Origin: Hemerocallis citrina
Lineage: Eukaryota > Streptophyta > Magnoliopsida > Asparagales > Asphodelaceae
DNA: 64,000 nt
Assembly: GCA_017893485.1 (NCBI GenBank)
Contig: CM030359.1
Span: forward strand, 35,013,994 to 35,077,993
Direction of reading: 5' to 3'
The stretch's first letter is position 1. Each line of letters opens with the position of its first letter. The notes below the pieces were generated by a model. The model was given only the letters and a program-made list of their open reading frames with translations, made no database searches and was not told where the DNA came from. The translations under genes were made by a program, and so were the position numbers. Positions 55,061 through 64,000 of this stretch are shown here, piece by piece.

Positions 55061-55955
55061 TGAGGTAAGCCTTGAGTTGATCAAATGCTTCTTGTTGTGC
55101 TTTTCCTCACTCGAAATTCTTCGCTCCTTGGAGAGGTTTGAAGAAAGGGAGGCACTTCTCCCCTGAATTGGACAGGAAGTGGCCAATGGCAGTGAAGTGA
55201 CCATTGAGTATCTGGACCTCTTTGATACTAGTCCTGGGGTTGTATGGCTTGAATCTTCTTTGGGTTAACCTTTATGCCCCTCTGACTAATCATAAAGCCT
55301 AGGAACTTGCCTAAGGATACTCCGACTTTGACGGGTTCAGCCTTATATTGTGCTTTCTCAATACGTCAAAGGCTTCCTTGAAGTCGGTAATGTGGTCTTT
55401 CTTCTGAAGGCTTTTTATCAGCATGTCATCCACGAAGACCTCCATATTCTGGTCGATCTGCTCTATGAACACCTTGTTAACCAATTGCCGGTATGTGGCG
55501 CCAGCATTCTTCAAACCGAAAGGTATGACACAGTAACAGTAGTGTCCTTGGTCCGTGATGAAGGACATCTTCGGGATGTCAGGATGGAACATTTTGATTT
55601 GGATGTATCTCGAGAAGGTGTCCATGAAACTAAGCAGCTCATGCCTGGACATGGTGACAATTAAGGGGTAGATGCTTGTGAGAGGGAATGAATCATTTGG
55701 GCATGCCTTGTTTAAGTCAGTGAAGTCAAAGCAAATTATCCACTTTCCATTTGTTTTCTTGACCATGACAACATTAACCAACCATTCGGGATAGCTTACC
55801 TTTTGAATGAATCGGGCCGCTAGGAGTTTGTCAACCTCCTCTTTGACGACATGTTGCATATCAGGGGTGAATTTGCAGCGCTTATGTTGGATTGGATTTG
55901 CGTCTGGATTGACATGGAGACAATGCATGATTAGTTCTTCAAAGATGTTGGTCAT
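55061..55955 (-). pseudogene. Old Tat reverse transcriptase, broken
   Basis: A 214-codon frame (55311-55955) covers most of RT with VVMVKKTNG, FTDLNKACPND, PFGLKNAGATY and FVDDML in place of YVDDM. The catalytic Asp pair is still present. The frame is broken after the KSEYP block, and the last part of RT continues in other frames to 55061, where the small solo LTR lies. Confidence 0.88.
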
Positions 55956-56296
55956 GTCTGTAGCGATCTAGGCGAACAAGTCCTTGTTTCCCCTAATGCA
56001 CTTGATGATTCATGATTTGAGTTAGGGAGTGAGTGCCTTACTCACTCTGAAGCTCTTGTTCTGGTCCCCTTCGGAGAATGGGATCTCCTCGAGGTCATCA
56101 ACTCGCTCAGAGCTATTGTGGATTCTTTCTGGAGGAAGTTCTACAACTCGAGGGGGAGGATCGACCCCCCACTGTAACTCTGTAGCATGCTCAGGCTACT
56201 TCTTGGCTTCCCTTACTTCCATACCCCGAAGGATGTTGGGAACTTCATCTTCTTGTTGAAGGCTAAACATACAGCATGGAAAGCTGTTAGGCCAGG

Positions 56297-57067
56297 TCAG
56301 CCAAGAATGGAATTGTATGTGGGCTTCATGTTAACAACCATGAAGTCCATGGCCTCAATTCGAAAAGCTAGGTCTTTACCCGCGGTGACATCTAGTGTGA
56401 CTATTCCATCTATCATGATGGAGACCCTGAAGAAGCCATGGAAAGTGTATCCTGCACGCTTGAGGTGGTCTCGATAGAGCTTGATTCCTTCGAATGCTTC
56501 CAAGAAGAGTATGTTTACCGAACTGTCTTTATTTACAAGGATGTGGCGCACCCTGTGATTTTCCATGCCAAATCTGATGACTGGTGCGTCACAGTATGAT
56601 GTTCGAACACCCACTATATCCTGGTCTGAGAAAGTTACCGGAACTCCATAACCTTTAACAGGGGGATTTTGTGCACCGAGTTTACTTCCTTGATGAAGGC
56701 CCTGTGGGAGGAGTTGGACTCTCATTCGTTGGTCCCCCGTGGATGGAGTAAATGGCTGCTCTTGGATCTGAGTCTGGGACTCGGAAGGCCTTTCTAGGAG
56801 GTTGTTAGCCCCCAACACTGGAGGAGGCTCAATTTCATTCCTTTTGGTGAACTCGGAGAGGTAGCCTCGTCGAATGAGGGCTTCAAGCTCTTCTCTTAGG
56901 GCTCGGCAATCTTTAGTGGTGTGTCCATGATCCCTGTGAAACTCACACCACTTGTTCTTGTCTCTTCTCTTGGTTAAGGAGCTCATCTTTGGAGGAGGAC
57001 GTAGTAGCCCTTCTTTCTCTACTTTCATGAGGACAGCGGATATGTTTGCGTTGAACGGGGTTGTCAA
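56297..57067 (-). pseudogene. Old Tat zinc knuckle and protease, broken
   Basis: A 256-codon frame holds the knuckle CEFHRDHGHTTKDC and the protease segment. The active-site triplet region reads LVNKDSS where the young copy has LVDNGSS, so the catalytic Asp is lost. The link to RT (55956-56296) is frameshifted. Confidence 0.85.
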
Positions 57068-57820
57068 AACATTACCCTGGGGGAGGCGACACTGACCCGT
57101 GCTATCCTTCTGGGACTTTTTGGGTCCCTCTTCATTGACATTCTTAGGCTTGTTCTTGGAGGAAGACTCCCCTGGTCCCTGACGGACAAGAGGCTCTTCA
57201 GCCCGGATGTACTTCTCGGTTCTTTAGAGGAGGTCAGAGAAGTCCCGAGGAGTTCACTTAGCGAGGGATGTTTTGAGGTCGGCATGTCTAAAGTTGTGCC
57301 CAAAGGTGGCAGTTGTAATCGATGATTCGAGGGAAGGGATGGAACGGGACTCGGCTGTAAATTGTCTAACAAAGTCCTTGAGCAGTTCCCCTTCCCTTTG
57401 CTTTAGCTCGATCAAGGAGGCACTGCTCTTCTCAGCCTGTCAGCTGCTCACGAAGTGGATAAGGAAGAGTTTCTCAAATTTGTCAAATAAGAAGATGGTG
57501 CTAAGGGAGAGGTGAGAGTACCACTCCCTTGTTGATCCCTTAAGGTTGCTGGAAAGGTCTTGTAAAGAAGAGTGTCGGATGCTTGATGGATCATCATGAG
57601 ATTTTTAAAACATAGAATGCGGGCTTCAAGGATGGGTCTAGAGAAGGGGGGTCCGCTAAGGTGACAGCTTCGACACGACCTCCTACCTCTGTGTTGATTC
57701 TTTTAAGGTGGTCATCCATATTTTGAAGGCAGTAGAGAACTGGGTCTTCCCTTAGGTCGTATCTTGTCGATCCATGGGTTTCTTCCTCATGCACAGTTCA
57801 GAAATGGCTCCTATTTGTTT
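57068..57820 (-). pseudogene. Old Tat gag, C-terminal half, broken
   Basis: Pieces in several frames match the young gag (such as DPSLKPAF near 57600 and EEPRSPRRI-type text near 57100). Many stops. It is cut at 57825 by the TRIM. Confidence 0.65.
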
Positions 57821-57825
57821 GTCGA

Positions 57826-57851
57826 TGTAACACCCTATAATTTCAAAAAGA

Positions 57852-57910
<59 letters not shown>

Positions 57911-59036
57911 GGTCAAATGGAAATTTGGTAATTAAATTGAATAGGAGGGGGCACGGGTTGAAGAACAGCAACTTGTGCTGTTGTGCGGTGACGTCACGCT
58001 GACGTCACCCGAAGGGGGCCACCCGGTTCCAAAATTGAGACAGCGCCTACTGTCTCTTGAAGTGCTAACGTGGTACATGGGGCCCACGAGTTAGCTTGTG
58101 TGTCACGTGAGAAAGAGGAGAAAGATGGATTTGAATAGTCCCATATTGGGAATTGAACTAGAATAAATAATAATAAATAATATAGCCTATGATCAAGAGT
58201 CACCAATCCGGTTAACCACCTTTTGAGAGGTAGCCTGTGATGGGCAGTTGTACTATACTATAAATAATTTGTCTGATAAATTATATAAATTGTCTGAATT
58301 TGGGGCAGGGGCGTTACAAATGGTATCAGACCGACTTTCGACACCGAGTGTGGGGCATGTCTATATAGTCGGGCGGTGTATTTTGGGACTATAGACCCAA
58401 TTGGGCGGTGGATTCTGGGACTATGGTGAACAAGACGAGCCTCAATTAAATCTGGAATTATGATTGATCGGGCGGTGGATTCCGGGATCATGATTAATCG
58501 GGCGGATAGGAGAGCAGATGCTCCACATCAGCTAAAAATTAGATCCTGCACTAGATTGTGCATGTCCCGTGCTCAGCGAGGACGCTGATTTCTGAAGGGG
58601 GTGTATGAAACACCCCGTAATAATATAATATAATATATAATGGTGTAATGGCAATTTGATAATTAAATTGAATAGGAAGGGGCCCACGGGTTGAAGAACA
58701 GCAGTTTGTGCTGTTATGCGGTGATGTCACGCTGCATCACCCGAAAGGGGCCACCCGGTTCCATAATTGAGACAGTGCCTACTGTCTCTTGAAGTGCTGA
58801 CGTGGCATATGGGCCCACGAGTTGGCTTGTGTGTCACATGAGAAAGAGGAGAAAGATGGATTTGAATAGTCCCGAACTAGAATAAATAATAATAAATAAT
58901 ATAGCCTATGATCAAGAGTCATAATTCGGTTAACCACCTTTTGAGAGGCAGCCTGTGGTGGACAATTGTACTATACTATAAATAATTTGTGTGATAAATT
59001 GTATAAATTGTCTGAGTTTGGGGCAGGGGCGTTACA
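57826..59036 (+). mobile_element. TRIM (miniature LTR retrotransposon)
   Basis: The 1211-bp element has duplication GTCGA (57821-57825 and 59037-59041). LTRs are 57826-58318 (493 bp) and 58606-59036 (431 bp), with ends TGTAACACCC/TGAAACACCCC and GGGGCGTTACA. The PBS TGGTATCAGA is at 58321, and polypurine GAAGGGGGTGTA lies before the second LTR. The internal region is 287 bp and non-coding. The longer first LTR is due largely to a TA run (about 57856-57908). The size and lack of coding define a TRIM. Confidence 0.92.
58366..58507 (+). repeat. Short repeats in TRIM internal region
   Basis: Three to four copies of a TCGGGCGGTGGATTCTGGGA-type word follow the PBS (58369, 58402, 58469 and partial 58500), at unequal spacing. 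No reading frame is preserved. Confidence 0.6.
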
Positions 59037-59041
59037 GTCGA

Positions 59042-59557
59042 CCCCTCTTTGGGGTGACTTGTAGAGCCTGGTGAATATCTTCTCTGAAGTCACTAAACTC
59101 AGCCCTTGTGATGGGCGTCTCTTCTTCTCTGCAGCTTTCTGGAGTATGGTTATGGAGCGGAGGAGGGCATTCTTTGCCCTTTCGATCTCGAGGAGAGGGG
59201 GACCTCATGTGTTGTGATCGATGAAGGGAGGGGCTCCTCCTACTTCCATGGCACTCTATGCGAGAGCCTTGTCCTTGGGTGCGCTTCACTTCGAGGCGAT
59301 GGCGAAGATCTTGCCCTTGTTGCCTGATGTTGATAATCACACAAAGGTCTGGTAGCACTAAAGGTACTACGGGAGGCACAGTGGATGGGGTGGCTATATG
59401 GACTAAGGGTATGTCCCCCTTTGATTGTTAAGGGTGTGGTCCGGAGTGGGGCTTAGAGGGACGCCGTTGGGAGCCTGTTGATGCAGCCCGACTGGGAAGG
59501 GGCTCGAATGGCAGGTGAACATCCTTTGAGGGAAAGTGTAGAGGCTGTTGTTGCCCT
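59042..59557 (-). pseudogene. Old Tat gag, N-terminal part, broken
   Basis: Frames match the young gag N-part, notably EETPITRAEF against NEAPITRAEF, plus Arg/Ser/Pro-rich text. At least two frames are used. The match ends at the poly-G run. Confidence 0.7.

Positions 59558-59594
<37 letters not shown>
59558..59594. repeat. Poly-G run of 37 bases
   Basis: An uninterrupted G tract (poly-Pro in the minus frames of gag). It marks the right limit of recognisable old Tat sequence. Length may be affected by sequencing or assembly. Confidence 0.9.
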
Positions 59595-59595
<1 letters not shown>

Positions 59596-60669
59596 GTTAG
59601 CATAATGCATGAACTTCACAATATTTCATCCTCCTATGTTTATTACATGTAAACCACTTTGAATAATGAAAATATAAACAAGGAAGAAAATTACCTCCAA
59701 GTGTTGTACCAACTCTCCCCCATTATCAAAAAAAGTACCTTCATATCTAGTTAATGTGAGGAACTGATCAGCCCACTTGCACAAGGGGCAAAAGTATTTA
59801 TCGCATCCACCACCAACATGAATTGTAGGGACTACCTAAGGCTCTTCGTCATCTTGTAGGACGTCGACGCGAACCATTCGGCCATCTTCGATCGCGTTGT
59901 AGGAAGGTCTTGTCATAGCATCACCCCAACAAAAAGAGTGACCTAATCTCAATGATGGTGAGGCCGAGGTCGAGGATGGGGGATGTGGCGGTGATCGTGA
60001 GGTGGGGAGCGGGAGTAGGAGCCGATGGGGCCAGGGAGAATAGAGGTGGGGGAGGAGTAGCATATGACTGTGAGAATGGAGGTGAGGAAGGAGGAGCCGA
60101 GAGGTTGGTTGCGGTGATTGTGGGCATCGATGAAGAGAATTACGACATGCTTATCTCGAAGTAGCCGATGGAGTACTATTTTTTATTTTCTTTTCGGTTT
60201 TTCCCTGATTTGTAGTATTGTCTTTGAATTCTTCCTTTTATAATATATTTTCTTTTTTAGTTTTCTCTGATTTCAATAGTTTGTTTTTTCTTTTAACTTA
60301 TTATTATTGAACAGTTGAACTACAAATTATACTTGGAAGGTGGATTATTATGCTCGAACTACAAATAATACTTGGAGGATGGAACATGAATCTTGATAAT
60401 AGTAATAATGAATATATTTAATTACCTCAAACTGTTCCGTCAATTCTTCTTTGTTGTCAAATAAGATACCCTCGTATCCACTAAATGCAAAAAAGTAATC
60501 TGACCACTTGTTGCACAAAGGACAAAATACTTTCAGCAACTACCACCAACATCTATTTTAGGGAGAAGGCGTTTTACTGAGCTGAGGCTCGAATTTTTTT
60601 CCAAACTGTCCCACGTTTTTAAAAAAATTTCCAAACCGCCCTACTTTTTTTTAATTCTCAAAACGTCCT
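59595..60669 (-). other. Unassigned DNA with two copies of an exon-like Cys-pair segment
   Basis: Minus-strand segments 59692-59825 and 60425-60558 encode related stretches: CPLCKWADQF..LTRYEGTFFDNGGEL and CPLCNKWSDYF..FSGYEGILFDNKEEL. In both, the reading ends at a GGTAATT-type splice donor in the same place. Between them are GC-rich frames (59836-60164) and T-rich DNA. The Cys-Pro-Leu-Cys pair suggests a zinc-binding exon, but I recognise no family. The pair is a local duplication or two exons of one decayed gene. Confidence 0.45.
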
Positions 60670-61415
60670 ACTCGCTTTCTGGAAAAGCGAGTTTGGCTAA
60701 ATCCTCATCGCTTTTTCAGAAAGCGAGTGTTAGGCTTTGGTTTTTGATAGCTTACACTCGTTTTTTGAAAAAGCGATGGGGTTTAACCCACACTCTCTTT
60801 TTCAAAAAGCAAGTGTCGATTGGGACTTTTTAACCCCCACGCTCTCAATCAGATCTCACTTTCTCTTTTACTCTCTATCTTCCTCCTACTCTTCTAACGA
60901 AACCCTAACCCATCCTAGATTTGCTAATAGAGGATCTGAAAACATTTAATTGAAGTATGTTTGTAATTGTACTATATAATTTGGACTTTGTACTAATTCG
61001 TATGAGTTTAATTTTGAAGAAGCGTTAATCTCTATTTGTTATGTATGAGTGTGATTGTTGCGTGTTGAGAATTGGTCATGTATAATTTGGTTGAAGAGTA
61101 TTATAAGCAAAAACACACTCCACAAGAAAGCGGGTGTTGAGCCTGAGTGTTCAGACCTAAGAGTCGCTTTCTGAGAAAGCGAGTCTAGTTGAAACAACAT
61201 CGCTTTCCCAGAAAGCAACTGTGGAGTAGATTGTTTTCCAGAGAACAGCTTCAGCTCTGGAGAAATGTCTACTTAACACTCGCTTTCTGAGAAAGCGAGA
61301 TGGTTTCACCTAGACTCGCTTTCTCAGAAAGCGAGTGTTGAGTAGATTATTTTCCAGAGCTGAAGGTGTTCTCTGGAAAACAAACTACTCCACACTTGCT
61401 TTTCGAAAAAACGAT
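60670..61415. repeat. Array of nine 22-25-bp near-palindromes
   Basis: Sites near 60670, 60706, 60756, 60791, 61161, 61199, 61278, 61314 and 61394 each read ACTCGCTTTCT followed by its near reverse complement AGAAAGCGAGT. Some are perfect (61314-61336). Between the later sites lie further short dyads (CCAGAGAACAGCTTCAGCTCTGG and its mirror near 61230 and 61350). Spacing is irregular and there is no coding potential. Confidence 0.9.
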
Positions 61416-62885
61416 GTGGTTTCAGCTATCTCAATGTTTTCTTCTATCTCAGCCTCTTCATCTTCTTCTTCGGACTCGTTCCTAGGACGACGTGGGGGTC
61501 TGTGGACAACTTTCTTCCTACGAACACCACGTGCACTTGTTTGTTGAGTGGGAATGGTTAGAATAGTATCTAAGGTTTCTCCCTCGCTCACAACATCAGC
61601 TTCTGCACGGCATGACGTCAACATCTCGCGTGCAAAGTCCTTCACCGGATCCGCGACATTGCTCCTCAACACAGCAGCACATTCTTAGCCATAGTCCAAG
61701 TCTGGTTCATCTACAAAATATGAAAAATTGAAATATTAAATACAATGAATGTATATGTAAACCAAAACACTAGAAAAACTTTAAAAAATACAAAAAAACT
61801 TACAAACTTACAATTGTGTGAAGAGTCGATGCCTTCAGTTGGAACATAGGCAAATTCATCGAATGTTGATCTGCTGGTTCGATTGCTGGTCGACAAATCG
61901 GGACTACCACACCTACAAGAGTCTGCACTGTTGGAGATATATAGCGTCTCGTCATCCTCCCTTACCAGCCCATGTAATTCGCATGCACCGATCGATCAAA
62001 CGAAGGAATGTCATCATTGATTTCGTCGAACCGGTGCTGATTCAATCTCTCAACATATGTAGAAAAGCTTGCGGTCCAATTATGTCCGGGTTGTCGACCC
62101 ATTCCAGTAATAGAATGCATATCGGCATTGAACGGTTCGGCAATAGGAATCATTTGATGTAGACCAAAATGACGTAGCACTCTATTCACATAGTAGAACT
62201 CAACTATGTCGAAGTTGATTAGTGGTGCTTTAGTCAACCACAGATCGCGCCTGTATAAGAAAATAGGCAGTAGTCGAGCAACACGCGCCTCCGTGTATGG
62301 CATCCACACGATGCAATCATCTGCCAACCTATCCAACTCATCACGAAAGTACGTCAGGCATCTGTTGGGATTGGCCGTCCAAGTGAGATTGTCAGACCAG
62401 TACACACCGAGTGGAGGTAACATGTGCTGGTCCATGGGGAGATGGACCCAATTGGGTGATTGCCTCCGTACTACGGGCCGACCCACATGAATACGCTCCC
62501 AACTTCAGACTTGTAGCAGGATCATTGGTCCATTCATCTGCACCGAACCAAAACTGCACAAACACAAACTCTTGTACAGTGATGACAACGTGACACTACC
62601 CCAACTGTACTGTCCGACTCATCCCAGATCGGCAATCAATGGGAGGTACATCACGGAGACAGAATGTCCAGTCGAATTTGGGAACATCACGCCTCCAAAT
62701 AGTGTAAGGATGTATGCCCTGCAGTAGCACTGAACCTCCTCCTCAGTGAAATCTTCATTCAATCGATTCTTGAATGTATCCTTCAACCACTTCAACCGAA
62801 TAAATTTTCCATTTACTGCTCCGGTTTCTACTTCGACACCGAGGTACTGTTCCACTAGATATACCGGTTCGAAGTCCATTGTGCC
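61385..62885 (-). pseudogene. Plant mobile domain (PMD/MAIN-like) gene, broken
   Basis: Minus-strand exons match the PMD family. 62885-62619 has LVEQYLGVEVETGAVNG, WLKDTF, CRAYILTLFGGVMFP and YLPLIADL. 62600-61962 holds a GQYSWGSVTL-like block in another frame, then the YFRDELDRL and VARLLPIFLYRRDLW blocks. A stop after NYMGW (61962) precedes a TRRYISP-like block. A possible intron (GTAAGT near 61809 to TGTAG near 61708) leads to an acidic tail (ESEEEDEEAEIEE). PMD proteins act in meristem maintenance and TE silencing, and many PMD copies are transposon-borne. Frame changes and the stop show decay. The 5' end is cut by an LTR at 62886. Confidence 0.75.
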
Positions 62886-64000
62886 TGTAGAACCCCGTAT
62901 TTTCAAATATTATTTTAATTATTTGAAAATGAATTAAAATGATTTACTGGAAATTTAATAAAATATTTTCTAAAAGATTTATCTTTTTACACGTGCGAAA
63001 CACGTGCAAATAATTTTGGTGTACATATACAATTTTTATATTTTTAATAAGTTCCCATACTTATTATGGAGCGTATTCTAAATTTTGGGATTTTTCTGAA
63101 TAAAGAAACTATTTTTACAAATATCTCGAAAGAGAGGGGCTTTTATGTAAAAAGTCGTTTGGATCTTAAATAAACTATGAAAATTCGTTTTACTGATATT
63201 TTGGTTCTCCATGGTCATCATTTGAATTTAAATATATTTGAAATTTATTTAAAGTCGATTTGGTGAAGATTTAAACAAAAGGGTGTTTTTGCAAATATAG
63301 AATTTATGTTGGATCTTTGTGCAAATGTTTTTCTGGAAGGTAAAAGTCAAATATTTTTATTGGAAACTATAATATGTATTACTATATATTATTTCGGATT
63401 TTTCTGGATTTTTATGAATATCTTATGATGTATTTGCAAATATTACAAAAGGGGGGGCTTTTGTGCAAAATTGCCACCCTGAGTGTAAATCCGGGATTTT
63501 CTTATCTTTGGACCGTGCTGGGCTGTTGGAAAACTTAGTGGTAAAAAGATTTTATTTAGTTTTGATTTATTTAACTTATTTTGACTAAGAAAGGTTATAT
63601 ATGTGAAGTAATAAATTGAAAAAGGACTATTTTGCAAAAGTACTTCAAAACCCTAATTCCTTTCAATCCCGGCCTGTATAAAAGAGGGTGTGCAGCCGTC
63701 ATTCGCTGCACAACTCCAGCTTTATTAAAATATTATTTTCTTAGTGATCGGGAGGAGGATTTTTGGATCTAGCAAAAGGAAGACCTTTTCGTGGATACTT
63801 CTAAAAATCAAAGGTGAGTGACATTGTTTGTGTTGTTGTTTGATTTTGCGAATGATATGAAATTGGTTGTTTTGATTTATGTGAATGACATCGTTCGCTT
63901 TGTTTCATTATATGAATGATATGATCCTTGTATTGTGATGTGAATGAACCATTGTTATTGCTTGGACCATGTTTGTGAAACTCATGAATATTGAGTAGAT
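62886..64000 (+). mobile_element. Start of an LTR (partial, runs off the window)
   Basis: It begins TGTAGAACCCCGTATTTTC, like other TGTA-ACCCCG LTRs here, directly inside the PMD coding sequence (left flank GTGCC). AT-rich U3, ACGTGCGAAACACGTGC words, a TATA box at 63675 and a leader follow. The far end and target duplication lie outside the window. There is no ORF. Confidence 0.6.
63675..63684 (+). promoter_or_regulatory. TATA box in the partial LTR
   Basis: TGTATAAAAG followed by AGGGTGTGCAGCCGTCATTC, a good plant core promoter at about 790 bp into the LTR, similar to the 850 bp in the Tekay-A LTR. Confidence 0.55.

Larger units (their letters stand above)
7131..59595 (-). mobile_element. 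Old decayed Tat-lineage LTR retrotransposon (host of later insertions)
   Basis: Joining the sequence on either side of each insertion gives the Tat order on the minus strand. This is gag (59595-57064), protease, RT, RNase H, integrase (to about 52337), a 3' region with an antisense ORF (tail near 51412-51520, 48097-48166, 33822-33322, 33119-32816, 10981-10325) and the 3' LTR (7131-8882). Reading continues in frame across insertion borders; for example the antisense ORF resumes at 32816 directly after the codons ending at 10981. The 5' LTR is missing: similarity stops at a 37-base poly-G near 59594. Many stops and frameshifts make it non-functional. Confidence 0.85.

Overview
The window is transposon-dominated nuclear DNA of a flowering plant, probably a dicot; I cannot name the species. 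The evidence is wall-to-wall plant LTR retrotransposons (TG..CA ends, 5-bp target-site duplications (TSDs), initiator-tRNA-Met and Tat-type primer binding sites), hAT and Helitron-like elements, AT-rich spacers, a plant-mobile-domain (PMD) gene relic and a plant cytokinin-activating LOG coding sequence. I see no clear single-copy host gene in its own setting. The LOG reading frame lies inside a retrotransposon.

Layout. 1-7130: AT-rich DNA with a foldback element, a mini-Helitron split by a 3.8-kb solo LTR (family 'Tekay-A', 1102-4880, TSD CGTGC), a hAT-type MITE (6348-6772) and a second mini-Helitron. 7131 to about 59595: one old, decayed Ty3/gypsy element of the Tat lineage on the minus strand ('old Tat'), opened by later insertions. 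These are a hAT element (7630-8652, TSD TCCATGGA), a solo LTR 'Tekay-B' (10982-32815, TSD ATCTC), a young intact Tat element (33823-48091, TSD GCTTC), a solo LTR 'Tekay-C' (48167-51411, TSD CTTTG), a 543-bp solo LTR (54513-55055, TSD GTTAA) and a TRIM (57826-59036, TSD GTCGA). Tekay-B is itself split by a non-coding Tekay-A retrotransposon (11589-29730, TSD AACAT). The 5' LTR of that element is split by a 7.55-kb retrotransposon carrying LOG (18807-26357, TSD AGTTA). The nesting is therefore four levels deep. 59595-64000: two copies of an exon-like Cys-pair segment, an array of near-perfect 23-bp palindromes, a broken PMD gene, and the start of another LTR that cuts it.

How the parts relate. 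The young Tat element looks autonomous. It has two LTRs that differ at 2 of 662 positions, a single 1909-residue gag-pol frame, and an antisense accessory gene with its own TATA box and two introns, flanked on both sides by arrays of one 70-bp repeat. The old Tat carries decayed versions of the same parts, including the antisense promoter. The two Tekay-type elements keep only LTRs, the primer binding site (PBS), the polypurine tract (PPT) and fragments, so they would need enzymes in trans. One of them has replaced gag-pol with an intact, intronless LOG frame in the element's own orientation, downstream of a 31-codon gag-like stub. Both carry a sequence resembling the 5' end of initiator tRNA-Met, including the A box, in their internal regions.
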